Source of the DNA: Bianquea renquensis
GTDB lineage: Bacteria; Bacillota; Clostridia; Lachnospirales; Bianqueaceae
Length of the DNA stretch: 64,000 bases
Assembly (NCBI RefSeq): GCF_014384895.1
Contig: NZ_JACRSQ010000004.1
Span: 1 to 64,000, forward strand
Direction: 5' to 3'
Both the position numbers and the translations under genes were made by a program. A model generated the notes under the pieces. That model worked only from the letters and a program-made list of their open reading frames with translations, did not search any database and had not been told where the DNA came from. This document shows positions 54,952 to 63,903 of this stretch, one piece after another. How positions within the stretch are numbered: the first letter of the stretch is position 1; every line of letters begins with the position of its first letter.

Positions 54952-56497
54952 GATTACCGGAATCGGTGTCATGACCCCCATAGCCCAGACGCCGGATGAA
55001 TTCTGGAGGAAGCTGGTAGAGGGAGCGGAAAGAGTCCACTTATCGGGTACTACAGCGAGACCAGCGCTGTCTGCGGAAACCTTTCGCACATACTGTGAGA
55101 GAGCTATCCGAGCTTGTATTCAAGACGCAGGGCTGGACTGCAGCAAAAAAGGATGCATCTTGGTGGGGACGGGGATGGGAATCGCAGATACAGCAATGCT
55201 GGACGAGAATCCGCCGGCAACTTTTTTATCCAGTATAGAGGAAGTAGTAAAGCAGGCGGCGCCGTATGAAGTCGAGGTCCGAGTTATCGCCAACGCATGT
55301 TGCGCAGGAGCCCAGGCCATCGCATACGCCACGGATCTGCTCCGGATGAATCAATATGACTATGTGATTGCGGGTGGCATCGAGATCTTTTCGTATTTAA
55401 TCTATTGCGGTTTCGCCAGATTGTTTGCTCTGGATAAAGAGGGCTGTAGGCCTTTCGATAGGAATCGAAAAGGGATATCGGTTGGGGAAGGGGCTGCTTT
55501 TTTTGCACTGGAAAAGGGAGCTACACAGAAAGATTATGGAAGCATACTTGGATACGCAGCGACTCACGATGCCTACCACGTGACAGCGCCCGATCCAACC
55601 GGTCAGTATGCGCGAACGGCCATTGAGAAGCTGCTGTCCCGCTTGCGGCTTCAGCCCCGAGATATTCAGGGGATCATCGCCCACGGAACAGGAACTAAAT
55701 CCAACGACCAGGTGGAGGCCAAGGTCTTATATGAAATTTTTAAGGATCAGCCGGGCGTCACCGCGCCCAAATGCGTGTTTGGCCATACGGGGGGCGCGTC
55801 TGGAGCCTTCTCCTTGTTGACGGCAATTCTGGCATTACAGCACCAATGTTTACCGCCGATTCATCATCACAAAGTGGCCGATCCACAAATCCATGTGCAG
55901 CTTGTAACAAAGCGAGCCAAAGATCAGGCGATGGAAAGAGTATTGGTCAACTGCTTTGCCTTTGGAGGGACGAATATTGCCATGATCTGTGAAAAGCGGC
56001 CGAGTAGAGAAGGACGCGGGAAGCCCTATATTCGAAGGCATACCAGCGTGTCGAGCGATCGGTTCCAGGGAGAGTTTTTTACTCGTTTTGGTGGACGGTT
56101 GATGGATGATCTTACAAAAAAAGTCCTACTGACGATGGACGATCTTTTCGGCTCTGACTATGGATGTATTAATGGAGACCGCACGGGGCTTGTATTATCG
56201 AGCAATAAGGGACCTTACACCGCTATCTGCCAGACAGCCGACATCGTGCGCCGGTGGGGATATAAAAGGATCAATCCCAGCGCATTTCCCTATACGATGT
56301 TCAGCACGGCGCTGGCCCAGGCAGCCATGCATGTGAATATCCATGGTCCTGCCTGTTGCTTCCTCGATTCCAGTCACCGGGGTTATCATGCGATCGAGTA
56401 TTCCTTTGTACAGATTGAGAGCGGACACTGTGACGCCATGATCGAAGTGTACGTGGACGCGGACGGCTGGACGGAAGGCTCCTATATTACAATCTAG
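54932..56497 (+). CDS. Ketosynthase fused to a truncated KS-like domain
   Basis: The 521-residue protein starts with a KS that is about 40 residues shorter than usual before the active Cys. It has Cys in IANACCAGAQAIAYA near 124 and His in IAHGTGTKSND near 250 and in CVFGHTGGASGAF near 283. From about residue 365 a second KS-like N-terminal lobe follows (LVLSSNKGPYTAI, NPSAFPYTMFSTAL) with GPACCFLDSSHRG at the active-site position. The layout KS plus short KS-like lobe repeats the gene pair 52737/53936, here as one chain. It may form a heteromeric condensing complex with that pair. Confidence 0.8.
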   Translation: MLEHRIKITGIGVMTPIAQTPDEFWRKLVEGAERVHLSGTTARPALSAETFRTYCERAIRACIQDAGLDCSKKGCILVGTGMGIADTAMLDENPPATFLSSIEEVVKQAAPYEVEVRVIANACCAGAQAIAYATDLLRMNQYDYVIAGGIEIFSYLIYCGFARLFALDKEGCRPFDRNRKGISVGEGAAFFALEKGATQKDYGSILGYAATHDAYHVTAPDPTGQYARTAIEKLLSRLRLQPRDIQGIIAHGTGTKSNDQVEAKVLYEIFKDQPGVTAPKCVFGHTGGASGAFSLLTAILALQHQCLPPIHHHKVADPQIHVQLVTKRAKDQAMERVLVNCFAFGGTNIAMICEKRPSREGRGKPYIRRHTSVSSDRFQGEFFTRFGGRLMDDLTKKVLLTMDDLFGSDYGCINGDRTGLVLSSNKGPYTAICQTADIVRRWGYKRINPSAFPYTMFSTALAQAAMHVNIHGPACCFLDSSHRGYHAIEYSFVQIESGHCDAMIEVYVDADGWTEGSYITI

Positions 56498-56510
56498 AGG
56501 GGGCTCTGGT

Positions 56511-57842
56511 ATGAAAATCGCATTGATTAACCCCAAAGGCGCGCTGTTTAGCCGGAATGCGGCGTTGGCCCAAGCCATGGCCAATTCGGAAACCATGCGC
56601 AGTTTTCGCTATTTCTGGTCTGCACCCAATTTGGGGTTGCTGACAATCGCTTCCTATATACCGCCATCTTGGTCGGTGACCTATATCGATGAGAATTATC
56701 GGGGGCTGGACTTCAACGAATGGTACGATCTCGTTCTGCTGAGCGCCATGACGGTGCAGGTCACAAGAGCTTACGAAATCGCCGCGCATTACCGGCAAAA
56801 AGGAAGCCTCACCGTCCTGGGCGGAATCCATGCGACGGTTCTCCCGGAAGAGGCGTTGCAGCATGTGGATGTGGTCATCGCGGGGGAGGGGGAGGAATTA
56901 TTTCCGCAATTTCTAAAAGACTTACAAAATGGGGATGTCAAGCCATTGTACCGGAGTTCCCATAAGGGAACCTTCTCCCTCTTACAGTGCAAAATCCCTC
57001 GCTACGAGCTGATTCAGGGGTATCCGTATCCGCTGGTTAATCTGTATACCACTCGGGGATGTCCACACTCCTGTTCCTTCTGCTGCGCTTCCAACGTGTA
57101 TGGACGAAATTACCGACAGAAGGCAATCCCCCAAATCATAACAGAAATACAGACGATCCAGAGGGTATATCCCGATACTTTATTGCTTTTTGCTGATGAC
57201 AACGCATTTGTTCTGCGAAAACAGGCGAAAGAGCTGTTGCGTCAATTGAAAGGGAGGGGCCTTCGCTGGATCGCCCAGACGGACATCTCGGCGGCGGAGG
57301 ATGAAGAGCTTTTAACCTTAATGCGGCAGGCAGGCTGCCAGTGGGTTGTGATCGGGTTTGAGAGCATTCAAGCGAACAGCCTGAGGAGGCTCAACGCCAC
57401 GTCCTATAAAGCGCGAAATGTATCCAGCTACCCAGAAAAGATTCAGGCGATCCAGAGTCATGGAATCGGGATTTATGGAACCTTCATTGTAGGGTTAGAT
57501 GAGGATGATCTATCCGTCTTCTCTCAGACTGTGGACTTCATATTACAAAATCGTTTATACGGCGCGAATATCACGGTCCCCACACCGCTTCCCCGGACGC
57601 AATTGCGCCAACAGTTGCAAGCGGAGAATCGGATTCGGTCAAATACGTGGGAGGACTATACCCTGTGGGATGTGGTCATTGAACCAAAAAAGATGAGCGC
57701 AGTGGAGCTGGAAAGGGGGCTTATCTCGATCTATCGAGCACTCATGGATCCCCAGAATGCGGCAGCACGGTTAGCGGCTTTGTTGCATACAGTAAGAAAG
57801 GAGCGACACAATGATACAAAACGAAATCTGTCAAATTGTTGA
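56511..57842 (+). CDS. Cobalamin-binding radical SAM enzyme (BchE-type)
   Basis: The 443-residue protein has a B12-binding-type domain (LGLLTIASYIPPSWSV, VLGGIHATVLPEEAL, VIAGEGEE) and the cluster motif TTRGCPHSCSFCCASN near residue 186. It is closely similar in layout to the enzymes at 61292 and 62596 (all share a KGR/KGQ-WxxQTDI-type segment and the GIGIYGTFIVGLD block). The C-terminal SNTWEDYTLWDVV is typical of this subgroup. It may methylate or cyclise the polyketide chain. Confidence 0.88.
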   Translation: MKIALINPKGALFSRNAALAQAMANSETMRSFRYFWSAPNLGLLTIASYIPPSWSVTYIDENYRGLDFNEWYDLVLLSAMTVQVTRAYEIAAHYRQKGSLTVLGGIHATVLPEEALQHVDVVIAGEGEELFPQFLKDLQNGDVKPLYRSSHKGTFSLLQCKIPRYELIQGYPYPLVNLYTTRGCPHSCSFCCASNVYGRNYRQKAIPQIITEIQTIQRVYPDTLLLFADDNAFVLRKQAKELLRQLKGRGLRWIAQTDISAAEDEELLTLMRQAGCQWVVIGFESIQANSLRRLNATSYKARNVSSYPEKIQAIQSHGIGIYGTFIVGLDEDDLSVFSQTVDFILQNRLYGANITVPTPLPRTQLRQQLQAENRIRSNTWEDYTLWDVVIEPKKMSAVELERGLISIYRALMDPQNAAARLAALLHTVRKERHNDTKRNLSNC

Positions 57843-58044
57843 GGGACTTCTCGAAATTGACTCCGTTTCTCCGGATAAGACATTGGAAGAGATAGATTCC
57901 ATCACCTTTATACGGCTGGTGGTGGAATGCGAACAGCTGTTTCACATTAAGTTCGAGGATGAAATGCTACTTACTGCGAAGTTTCCTGACTTAAAGAGCT
58001 TTATCGAGTATGTCCAGACAAGGGCTGGCGATGGCACCGAATAA
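57811..58044 (+). CDS. Acyl carrier protein
   Basis: The 77-residue protein has the site LEEIDSITFIRLVV with Ser near residue 30, in an acidic four-helix pattern. It starts inside the end of the radical SAM gene (32-base overlap) with AAAGGAG before the ATG. Being tied to that gene, it may present the substrate to a radical SAM enzyme. Confidence 0.85.
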   Translation: MIQNEICQIVEGLLEIDSVSPDKTLEEIDSITFIRLVVECEQLFHIKFEDEMLLTAKFPDLKSFIEYVQTRAGDGTE

Positions 58045-58969
58045 TATCGAATATCCTCAGTCCATTGCTGCGTTTCCGGGCCGGGAGGCGGTGGCAAAGG
58101 GCCTTGACTCCACAGTGTTTAAAAACGCAGCCGCGGCACAGCGAGTTTTTCGGCGGGCATCGGAGTATTGCGCTGTAGACATGGTTTCTTTGTGTTACGG
58201 GGAAGGAAAAGACGAGGGGCCGTGGACGACCGTTGGCTTGGTGACCCATTGCTATGGGATTTATAAGACATTGGAGGAATGGCGCGGGAGGCCGAAAGCC
58301 TTTGCGGGATATAGCCAGGGAGAATTTACAGCGTGCGCCGCGGCAGGGGTTTTCGAGTTTCCGGAAGTTTTAGGGCTCATTCTCAGGCTGGAACGTATCT
58401 TGGAGGAAGACTCCCCAGCGGACGAGGCGATGATTCGGGTGATGGATTTGGACCAAAAGGTGCTGCGAGAATGCTGTCAACAATACCAGGAATCCGGAAA
58501 GCATGTCTACATAAGCGCGTATCTAAGCGATACACAAAATATCATCTCAGGAAAACAGCCGGATCTTCAGGAACTGGTTCAGGAGTTAAAGAAAAGGGGA
58601 GCCAGGTGGGCGCTACCCCTTCCGGTAAAAAGGGGATATCACAGCCCACTGTGCCAGGCAAGCGCTGAAAGGGCAAGGAAGTATTTTCAGAGAATGCGAC
58701 TGTGTTCTCCATCAAACCCCGTTTACAGTTGCTATGACGGACATAGGAGCACGGATCCAATCATAATACGGGACAAGCTGTCGAGACAGGTCCAGCATCC
58801 GATCCACTGGAAGGCGCTGGCTGACAATTGCGTTTCAGATGGAATCCAGAGTCTCATTGAGATCGGGCCGGGGTGTACGGTTTCTGGGAACACAAGAATT
58901 GCCAATCCCAATATAGCTTGCCGATGGGTGCAGACCATGAATGAGGTGAGATGTTGCGATGCTGTATGA
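58031..58969 (+). CDS. Free-standing malonyl-CoA:ACP acyltransferase (trans-AT)
   Basis: The protein of about 312 residues has FAGYSQGEFTACAAAG with the catalytic Ser near residue 95 and VKRGYHSPLCQAS with the His near 202, in the FabD fold. The second residue of the usual GHSxGE motif is Tyr instead of His. It can load the type II ACPs and also the AT-less KS-ACP at 26997. The ATG at 58031 is preceded by AAGGG; an ATG at 58010 is also in frame. Confidence 0.88.
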   Translation: MAPNNIEYPQSIAAFPGREAVAKGLDSTVFKNAAAAQRVFRRASEYCAVDMVSLCYGEGKDEGPWTTVGLVTHCYGIYKTLEEWRGRPKAFAGYSQGEFTACAAAGVFEFPEVLGLILRLERILEEDSPADEAMIRVMDLDQKVLRECCQQYQESGKHVYISAYLSDTQNIISGKQPDLQELVQELKKRGARWALPLPVKRGYHSPLCQASAERARKYFQRMRLCSPSNPVYSCYDGHRSTDPIIIRDKLSRQVQHPIHWKALADNCVSDGIQSLIEIGPGCTVSGNTRIANPNIACRWVQTMNEVRCCDAV

Positions 58970-61295
58970 TCTAAAAAATGTAGAGAATTGGAAATGCCCA
59001 GGGATTGGTGTAAAAGCACAAAACTTGGTTCGCTTATATCAGCTGGGGTACACCGTGTGCGATGGTGTGATCGTACCATTTCCGTTTTTTCAACAATTCT
59101 GTCGTGACAATGCCCTGGCCTTCATTACCCCGGAGTCCATCCGCCGTGCTGATTTTGGTTTGGCACAGCAACAGGAATTGTGGACATGCTGGGAACGTCT
59201 GACAAAAGGCGGCAGAGAGCTCATCGTCCGTTCGTCAGCTGATTTTGAAGACCGGCCGGGCAAGTCAAATGCAGGAATGTTTGCCAGCGTTCAGCATGTG
59301 AGCGATTTTGAACAGCTGTTGGAGGCAGTCCGGGAGGTTTGGAGCTCCTACTACAGGAGTTCCATTGAAAAAGACAAGGAAATGGGACAGGGCTTTGGCG
59401 TCATTGTGCAACAAATGCTGCTTTGCGATACATCGGGCGTTACTTTCACCCGTGACCCGAACACGCTGAATCGCTGTGTCTGGATCGAGGCCTGTAAAGG
59501 AAACAATGAGAAGATCATCCAGAATCGAGCGGCTGCGGCCACGGCGAAAATTGATTGGGCAGGGGGAAGGCCCCACTACACATCCTCCAGGCTATTGACA
59601 AGAAAAGAGCTAACGGAACAGCTGCGCATCGCTCAAAAGCTGGAACAAGACTTTGGGTATCCCTGCGATTTTGAGTGGGGATTGCAGGATCACAGATTAT
59701 GGATATTTCAGGTGCGCCCGATTTCGAGGAAAGCGGAGAAGGAGCTCTATGGGGAGCCGGCAATAGAAGGATTGGACTGTATTCTGCTGGACCGGTATGC
59801 AAAGCCGGCGTCAACCTGTTATCTGTCCATATTGGATGAGTGGCAACAGAAGATCTACCTAAGCCACTATACAGACAGACGAGGATCAGAATTCTCAGAA
59901 AAGCCGTTGAAATTTTTATACCACCGCGTGTACTGGAATCAGCGCTATCAACAGCAATATTTTCAGGACGACGGGAGGAAGAGTGTATATAAGAGGCTGC
60001 TTTTGTGGTATCGGGTGAAGACAAGCTGGCGCAAGTGGTATAGGCGAATTCCTGCATATGACAAAAAGATTCTTCAGTATCAGCGGCGCATGGAATTCGA
60101 GACAAGCGAAGACGATCTATTGAGACTGTTAGACGAGATTTGCGACACATTCTGCATCATGCTTGGGATCGATCATTACCGATTTTTAAGCTTAGCCCAG
60201 ATTCTATATCGAAAGGTTGAGCAAAAGGCTGCTACACTGCAATACGACCCTCAGTGTCTAGCTAGGGATTTAGGTGCTTATGTTCATCGCAACCAGACGT
60301 CCCAGGCAAATGATGAATTGCAGGACATTGCGAAATTTGTCCGCGAAGATGTAGAGTTGCATACCTTGTTTGCGCATGAAGATGCGGCGGATATTTGGAA
60401 GAGGATGGGAGAGAATCCTAGTAACACTATGTATTGTAAGATTCTCCAGTTCATCAACCGCCATGGACATCGAGGTGTTGGCTGTGATGATTTGTACGAA
60501 CCCCATTGGAGGGAGCGGCCCGAGATCGTCATATCTCTGTTACAGCAATTAGTTAATACTACTCAAATCCATCCAGGTAACGGAGGCGAGAGCAATTCTG
60601 GTACGGTACAATCGCCTGGATGGCGCCTACAAAGTCTCATCCGAGACGCCGGTCGCTACATGTGTCTGCGGGAGGACCAGCGGTACTATTTTGACAAGAG
60701 CTGGATGTTGCTGCGAGAAATCCTCTTGAAAATTTCCCAGCGCTTTATGCAGCGCTCCATTCTGACGGAGACAAACGACATCTTTTTTATGACGATCCAG
60801 GAGATACGCCATCATCTGCAATTTTTAAATTATCCATTTCATGTCGAGATACTGAAAGAACGAATCCAGGATTACGAAAGGGCTTGTACGACAGCACCAC
60901 CGTACATGCTAAAAAATTCCAGCACAGTACCGGTGCAGAAGAGTAAGGTCAGCAAAAGCTATAAAGCCATGGCGATCAGTGGAGGAGAGGCGGCGGGGCC
61001 AATCCGATTGATTCGCGGCATCGAGGACCTCAGCCGTGCCCAAAAGGGAGACATTGGCGTTGTCAATACCTTTCACCCCAGCTGGACACCAATTCTATCC
61101 GTTGTTTCTGGATTGATTATGAGCTACGGCAATATGTTGTCCCACGGAGCCGTCATTGCCAGAGAATACGGGATTCCCGTGGTTGTCTTTAACGCAGACG
61201 CCATTTCAATGTTTCATGAGAATGATATGGTTCGCATTAATGGGACGACTGGTAGGATTCACCTGCTGAACCATGCAGAAAGGAAGTCGATATGA
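58959..61295 (+). CDS. PEP synthase/rifampin phosphotransferase-like protein
   Basis: The 778-residue protein has an N-terminal ATP-grasp domain of the PPDK type (RELIVRSSADFEDRPGKSN, TFTRDPN, FEWGLQDHRLWIFQVRPIS). A central helical region follows, then a C-terminal swivelling phospho-His domain (GDIGVVNTFHPSWTPIL, MLSHGAVIAREYGIPVV, His near 728). There is no PEP-binding TIM barrel, so it resembles rifampin phosphotransferases rather than true PEP synthases. It would use ATP to phosphorylate or activate a small molecule. Roles as a tailoring step or as self-resistance are both open. Confidence 0.82.
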   Translation: MLYDLKNVENWKCPGIGVKAQNLVRLYQLGYTVCDGVIVPFPFFQQFCRDNALAFITPESIRRADFGLAQQQELWTCWERLTKGGRELIVRSSADFEDRPGKSNAGMFASVQHVSDFEQLLEAVREVWSSYYRSSIEKDKEMGQGFGVIVQQMLLCDTSGVTFTRDPNTLNRCVWIEACKGNNEKIIQNRAAAATAKIDWAGGRPHYTSSRLLTRKELTEQLRIAQKLEQDFGYPCDFEWGLQDHRLWIFQVRPISRKAEKELYGEPAIEGLDCILLDRYAKPASTCYLSILDEWQQKIYLSHYTDRRGSEFSEKPLKFLYHRVYWNQRYQQQYFQDDGRKSVYKRLLLWYRVKTSWRKWYRRIPAYDKKILQYQRRMEFETSEDDLLRLLDEICDTFCIMLGIDHYRFLSLAQILYRKVEQKAATLQYDPQCLARDLGAYVHRNQTSQANDELQDIAKFVREDVELHTLFAHEDAADIWKRMGENPSNTMYCKILQFINRHGHRGVGCDDLYEPHWRERPEIVISLLQQLVNTTQIHPGNGGESNSGTVQSPGWRLQSLIRDAGRYMCLREDQRYYFDKSWMLLREILLKISQRFMQRSILTETNDIFFMTIQEIRHHLQFLNYPFHVEILKERIQDYERACTTAPPYMLKNSSTVPVQKSKVSKSYKAMAISGGEAAGPIRLIRGIEDLSRAQKGDIGVVNTFHPSWTPILSVVSGLIMSYGNMLSHGAVIAREYGIPVVVFNADAISMFHENDMVRINGTTGRIHLLNHAERKSI

Positions 61296-62599
61296 AAGTT
61301 GCGCTGATTGTGCCAAAAGGATCAAAATATGGTAAAAATCCGTACCTAAAAGCATTTCTAGAGCAGAGTGATCTTGTTTCCCGATTTTATGGCTCTTGGG
61401 AGACGCCAAACCTGAGCCTTCTCACCATTGCGGGCCTGTTTCCTCCGGATGCAGACTTGCGGTTTATCGACGAGGACCATGGGGAGACCGTTCCCTTTGA
61501 GGAAGAATTTGATTTCGTGATGCTGACAGGTATGACTCAGCAGATTCGGCGGGCCTATGAGATCTGCATTGCGTTTCACGAGCGAGGTGTATACTCCGTC
61601 ATCGGCGGGATCCACGCAGCGATCTATCCTTGGGAGGCGCTGGAATATGCAGATACGGTCATGGTGGGGGAAGGTGAGGAACTTATACCCCAGTTCCTGA
61701 GCGACTTCTATCACGGGGAGCCAAAAAAAATTTATAAATCCCTTCATTTTTGCAAATTAGAAAAATCTCCGCCGCCCCGATATGACCTGGTGAATCCACG
61801 GCTGTATTCTTCCTACAGTATCCAAACGACGCGAGGCTGCCCTCACACCTGCTCGTACTGTACATTGCCGGTCATGTATGGTTCCGTATACCGGCATAAA
61901 ACAGTGGAACAGGTGATCAACGAAATCCATCAGATCAAGAAGGTTCAGGACTCGCCCTTTGTTTTCTTTGCAGACGACAATATGTTTATCGATGGCCCAT
62001 ATTCTGTGAATCTGCTTGCAGAAATTCAGAAAGAGAATATTGTCTGGGGTACGCAGACCGATATCGCCATCGCCAAGAAACCTGACATACTAAAGTTGCT
62101 CAAACAAGCGGGCTGCCGGTGGCTGTTCATCGGGTTCGAAAATATATCTCAGCAAAGCCTGGAGACACTGGACCGAAAAAGGTGGAAAGCCAATCTGGCC
62201 AGAGAGTACAGTCAGATGATCGATGCCATCCATGGGGCGGGGATCAACATCTGGGGATCCTTTATGTTTGGTACGGACTGCGACACGGTGGACACCTTTT
62301 CCGATGTCTGTGATTTCACAATACAAAATGGGCTATATTCTGGAAGTTTTACGATCCTGACACCGCTGCCGGGAACGGAGCTTTTCCAAACGATGCAAAG
62401 GGAAAAGCGAATTCTGGATTATGATTGGAGCCGGTACACCTTCTGGGATGTGGTGTATCAGCCGCTTTGGATGACAGAACAGGAGTTGGCGCAGGGGGTT
62501 GCCTTCGTCTATGACAAATTCTATTCACCGGAAGGCGTGAACAAACGGATGTCCCTTATCAAGAAAAATGTGCTGCGAAGTGAAAGGAGAGCAGAATGA
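61292..62599 (+). CDS. Cobalamin-binding radical SAM enzyme (BchE-type)
   Basis: The 435-residue protein has the B12-type domain (LSLLTIAGLFPPDADLRFID, VIGGIHAAIYPWEAL, VMVGEGEELIPQF) and TTRGCPHTCSYCTLP near residue 183. It is a paralogue of 56511 and 62596. The ATG overlaps the upstream stop as ATGA, and its own stop overlaps the next start in the same way, so the genes are tightly coupled. AAAGGAAG precedes it. Confidence 0.88.
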   Translation: MKVALIVPKGSKYGKNPYLKAFLEQSDLVSRFYGSWETPNLSLLTIAGLFPPDADLRFIDEDHGETVPFEEEFDFVMLTGMTQQIRRAYEICIAFHERGVYSVIGGIHAAIYPWEALEYADTVMVGEGEELIPQFLSDFYHGEPKKIYKSLHFCKLEKSPPPRYDLVNPRLYSSYSIQTTRGCPHTCSYCTLPVMYGSVYRHKTVEQVINEIHQIKKVQDSPFVFFADDNMFIDGPYSVNLLAEIQKENIVWGTQTDIAIAKKPDILKLLKQAGCRWLFIGFENISQQSLETLDRKRWKANLAREYSQMIDAIHGAGINIWGSFMFGTDCDTVDTFSDVCDFTIQNGLYSGSFTILTPLPGTELFQTMQREKRILDYDWSRYTFWDVVYQPLWMTEQELAQGVAFVYDKFYSPEGVNKRMSLIKKNVLRSERRAE

Positions 62600-63903
62600 C
62601 AATTGCGCTCATTTCACCGAAAGGCGTAGGCATGGGGCGAGCCGAGGAAAATACCCAGACGGCCAACCTGTACTCCAAGCTGTCCAATATCAACTCCCTG
62701 CAAGAATTGATGGCCTGCCCCAACTCGCCGCTGTTGACCATCGCATCCATGGCGAAGCCCTATTTCGATACAATAGAATACCTTGATGAGGAGGTGGATC
62801 CCCTCGACTTCTCAAAGGGATATGACATAGTCGCCATGTCCTTTATGACCCAGCAGGCCACGAGGGCCTACGAGCTGGCGGCGCAATTTCGCCATCTCGG
62901 CTCCTATACCATCTGTGGCGGAATGCATCCCACCAGCCTTCCAGACGAAGCATCCCAATATTTCGACACGGTCTTTGTAGGTGAATGTGAGAATACTTGG
63001 CGCGACTTCATCCGGGATTATCAGAGGGGAACACCCCACAAGATTTACCGCAACCAGGCGATTATTGCCATGGAGCAGGTTCCGATGCCATCCTATGAGC
63101 TGCTGCGGATGGAGAAGTATCGAACGATCCCGGTTCAGATCTCCCGGGGCTGCCCTCACAACTGCGCCTTCTGCGCGTCGACGAAGGTGTATGGCCCCCA
63201 ATACCGCCATAAATCCGTTTCGCAGATTCTGGATGAGCTGGCGGTTATCCAGCGGCAGAAGACGTTTCCTCACATTTATTTCACCGATGACAATATGCTG
63301 GTTCAAAAGAAGTTTTCCCTTGAACTCTTGGAAGCGTTTCAAGGGCAGAGGATGCGATGGATGACCCATACGGATATTGGAGTTGCAGAACAAAAGGAAA
63401 TTCTGTCCCGTCTATATGCGGCGGGCTGCCGAAAAGTAGTCATCGGGTTTGAAAGTATTGTCTCCGACTCCCTTCTTCACATGGAGAAATGGAAATATGC
63501 CCGCTTGCCGCAGTATGCAAAAGCGATTGAAACCATTCAATCCTACGGGATTGGCGTTTGGGGGACCTTTATTGTGGGATTGGATCATGATGACAGATCG
63601 GTTTTCCAGAAAGTGATCGACTTTACACTCGAGAATCACTTATATGGGGCGATGATATCAGTTCCTACCCCCTTTCCAGGCTCCGCTCTGTACGCCCAGC
63701 TAGAACAGGAAGGGCGAATCCTGACGAAGCACTGGGGGAGCTATACCCTGTGGAATGTGGTCGTATCGCCAAAAAATATGACGGCAAAGGATTTGGAAGA
63801 TGGATTTTCCCGCACGCTGCGCGCCATCTACTCGAAGGAAGCCTCCCATGAGAGACTTGAGTATTTCAAGGAGCTGTGGAAAAGGAGGCAGACTGGACCT
63901 TGA
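62596..63903 (+). CDS. Cobalamin-binding radical SAM enzyme (BchE-type)
   Basis: The 435-residue protein has a B12-type N-terminal domain (SPLLTIASMAKPYFDTIEYL, ICGGMHPTSLPDEA) and ISRGCPHNCAFCASTKVYG near residue 191. AAAGGAGAG precedes its ATG, which overlaps the previous stop. Three paralogues of this subgroup in about 7.4 kb suggest repeated, position-specific C-methylation or a cascade of radical steps on one chain. Confidence 0.88.
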   Translation: MTIALISPKGVGMGRAEENTQTANLYSKLSNINSLQELMACPNSPLLTIASMAKPYFDTIEYLDEEVDPLDFSKGYDIVAMSFMTQQATRAYELAAQFRHLGSYTICGGMHPTSLPDEASQYFDTVFVGECENTWRDFIRDYQRGTPHKIYRNQAIIAMEQVPMPSYELLRMEKYRTIPVQISRGCPHNCAFCASTKVYGPQYRHKSVSQILDELAVIQRQKTFPHIYFTDDNMLVQKKFSLELLEAFQGQRMRWMTHTDIGVAEQKEILSRLYAAGCRKVVIGFESIVSDSLLHMEKWKYARLPQYAKAIETIQSYGIGVWGTFIVGLDHDDRSVFQKVIDFTLENHLYGAMISVPTPFPGSALYAQLEQEGRILTKHWGSYTLWNVVVSPKNMTAKDLEDGFSRTLRAIYSKEASHERLEYFKELWKRRQTGP

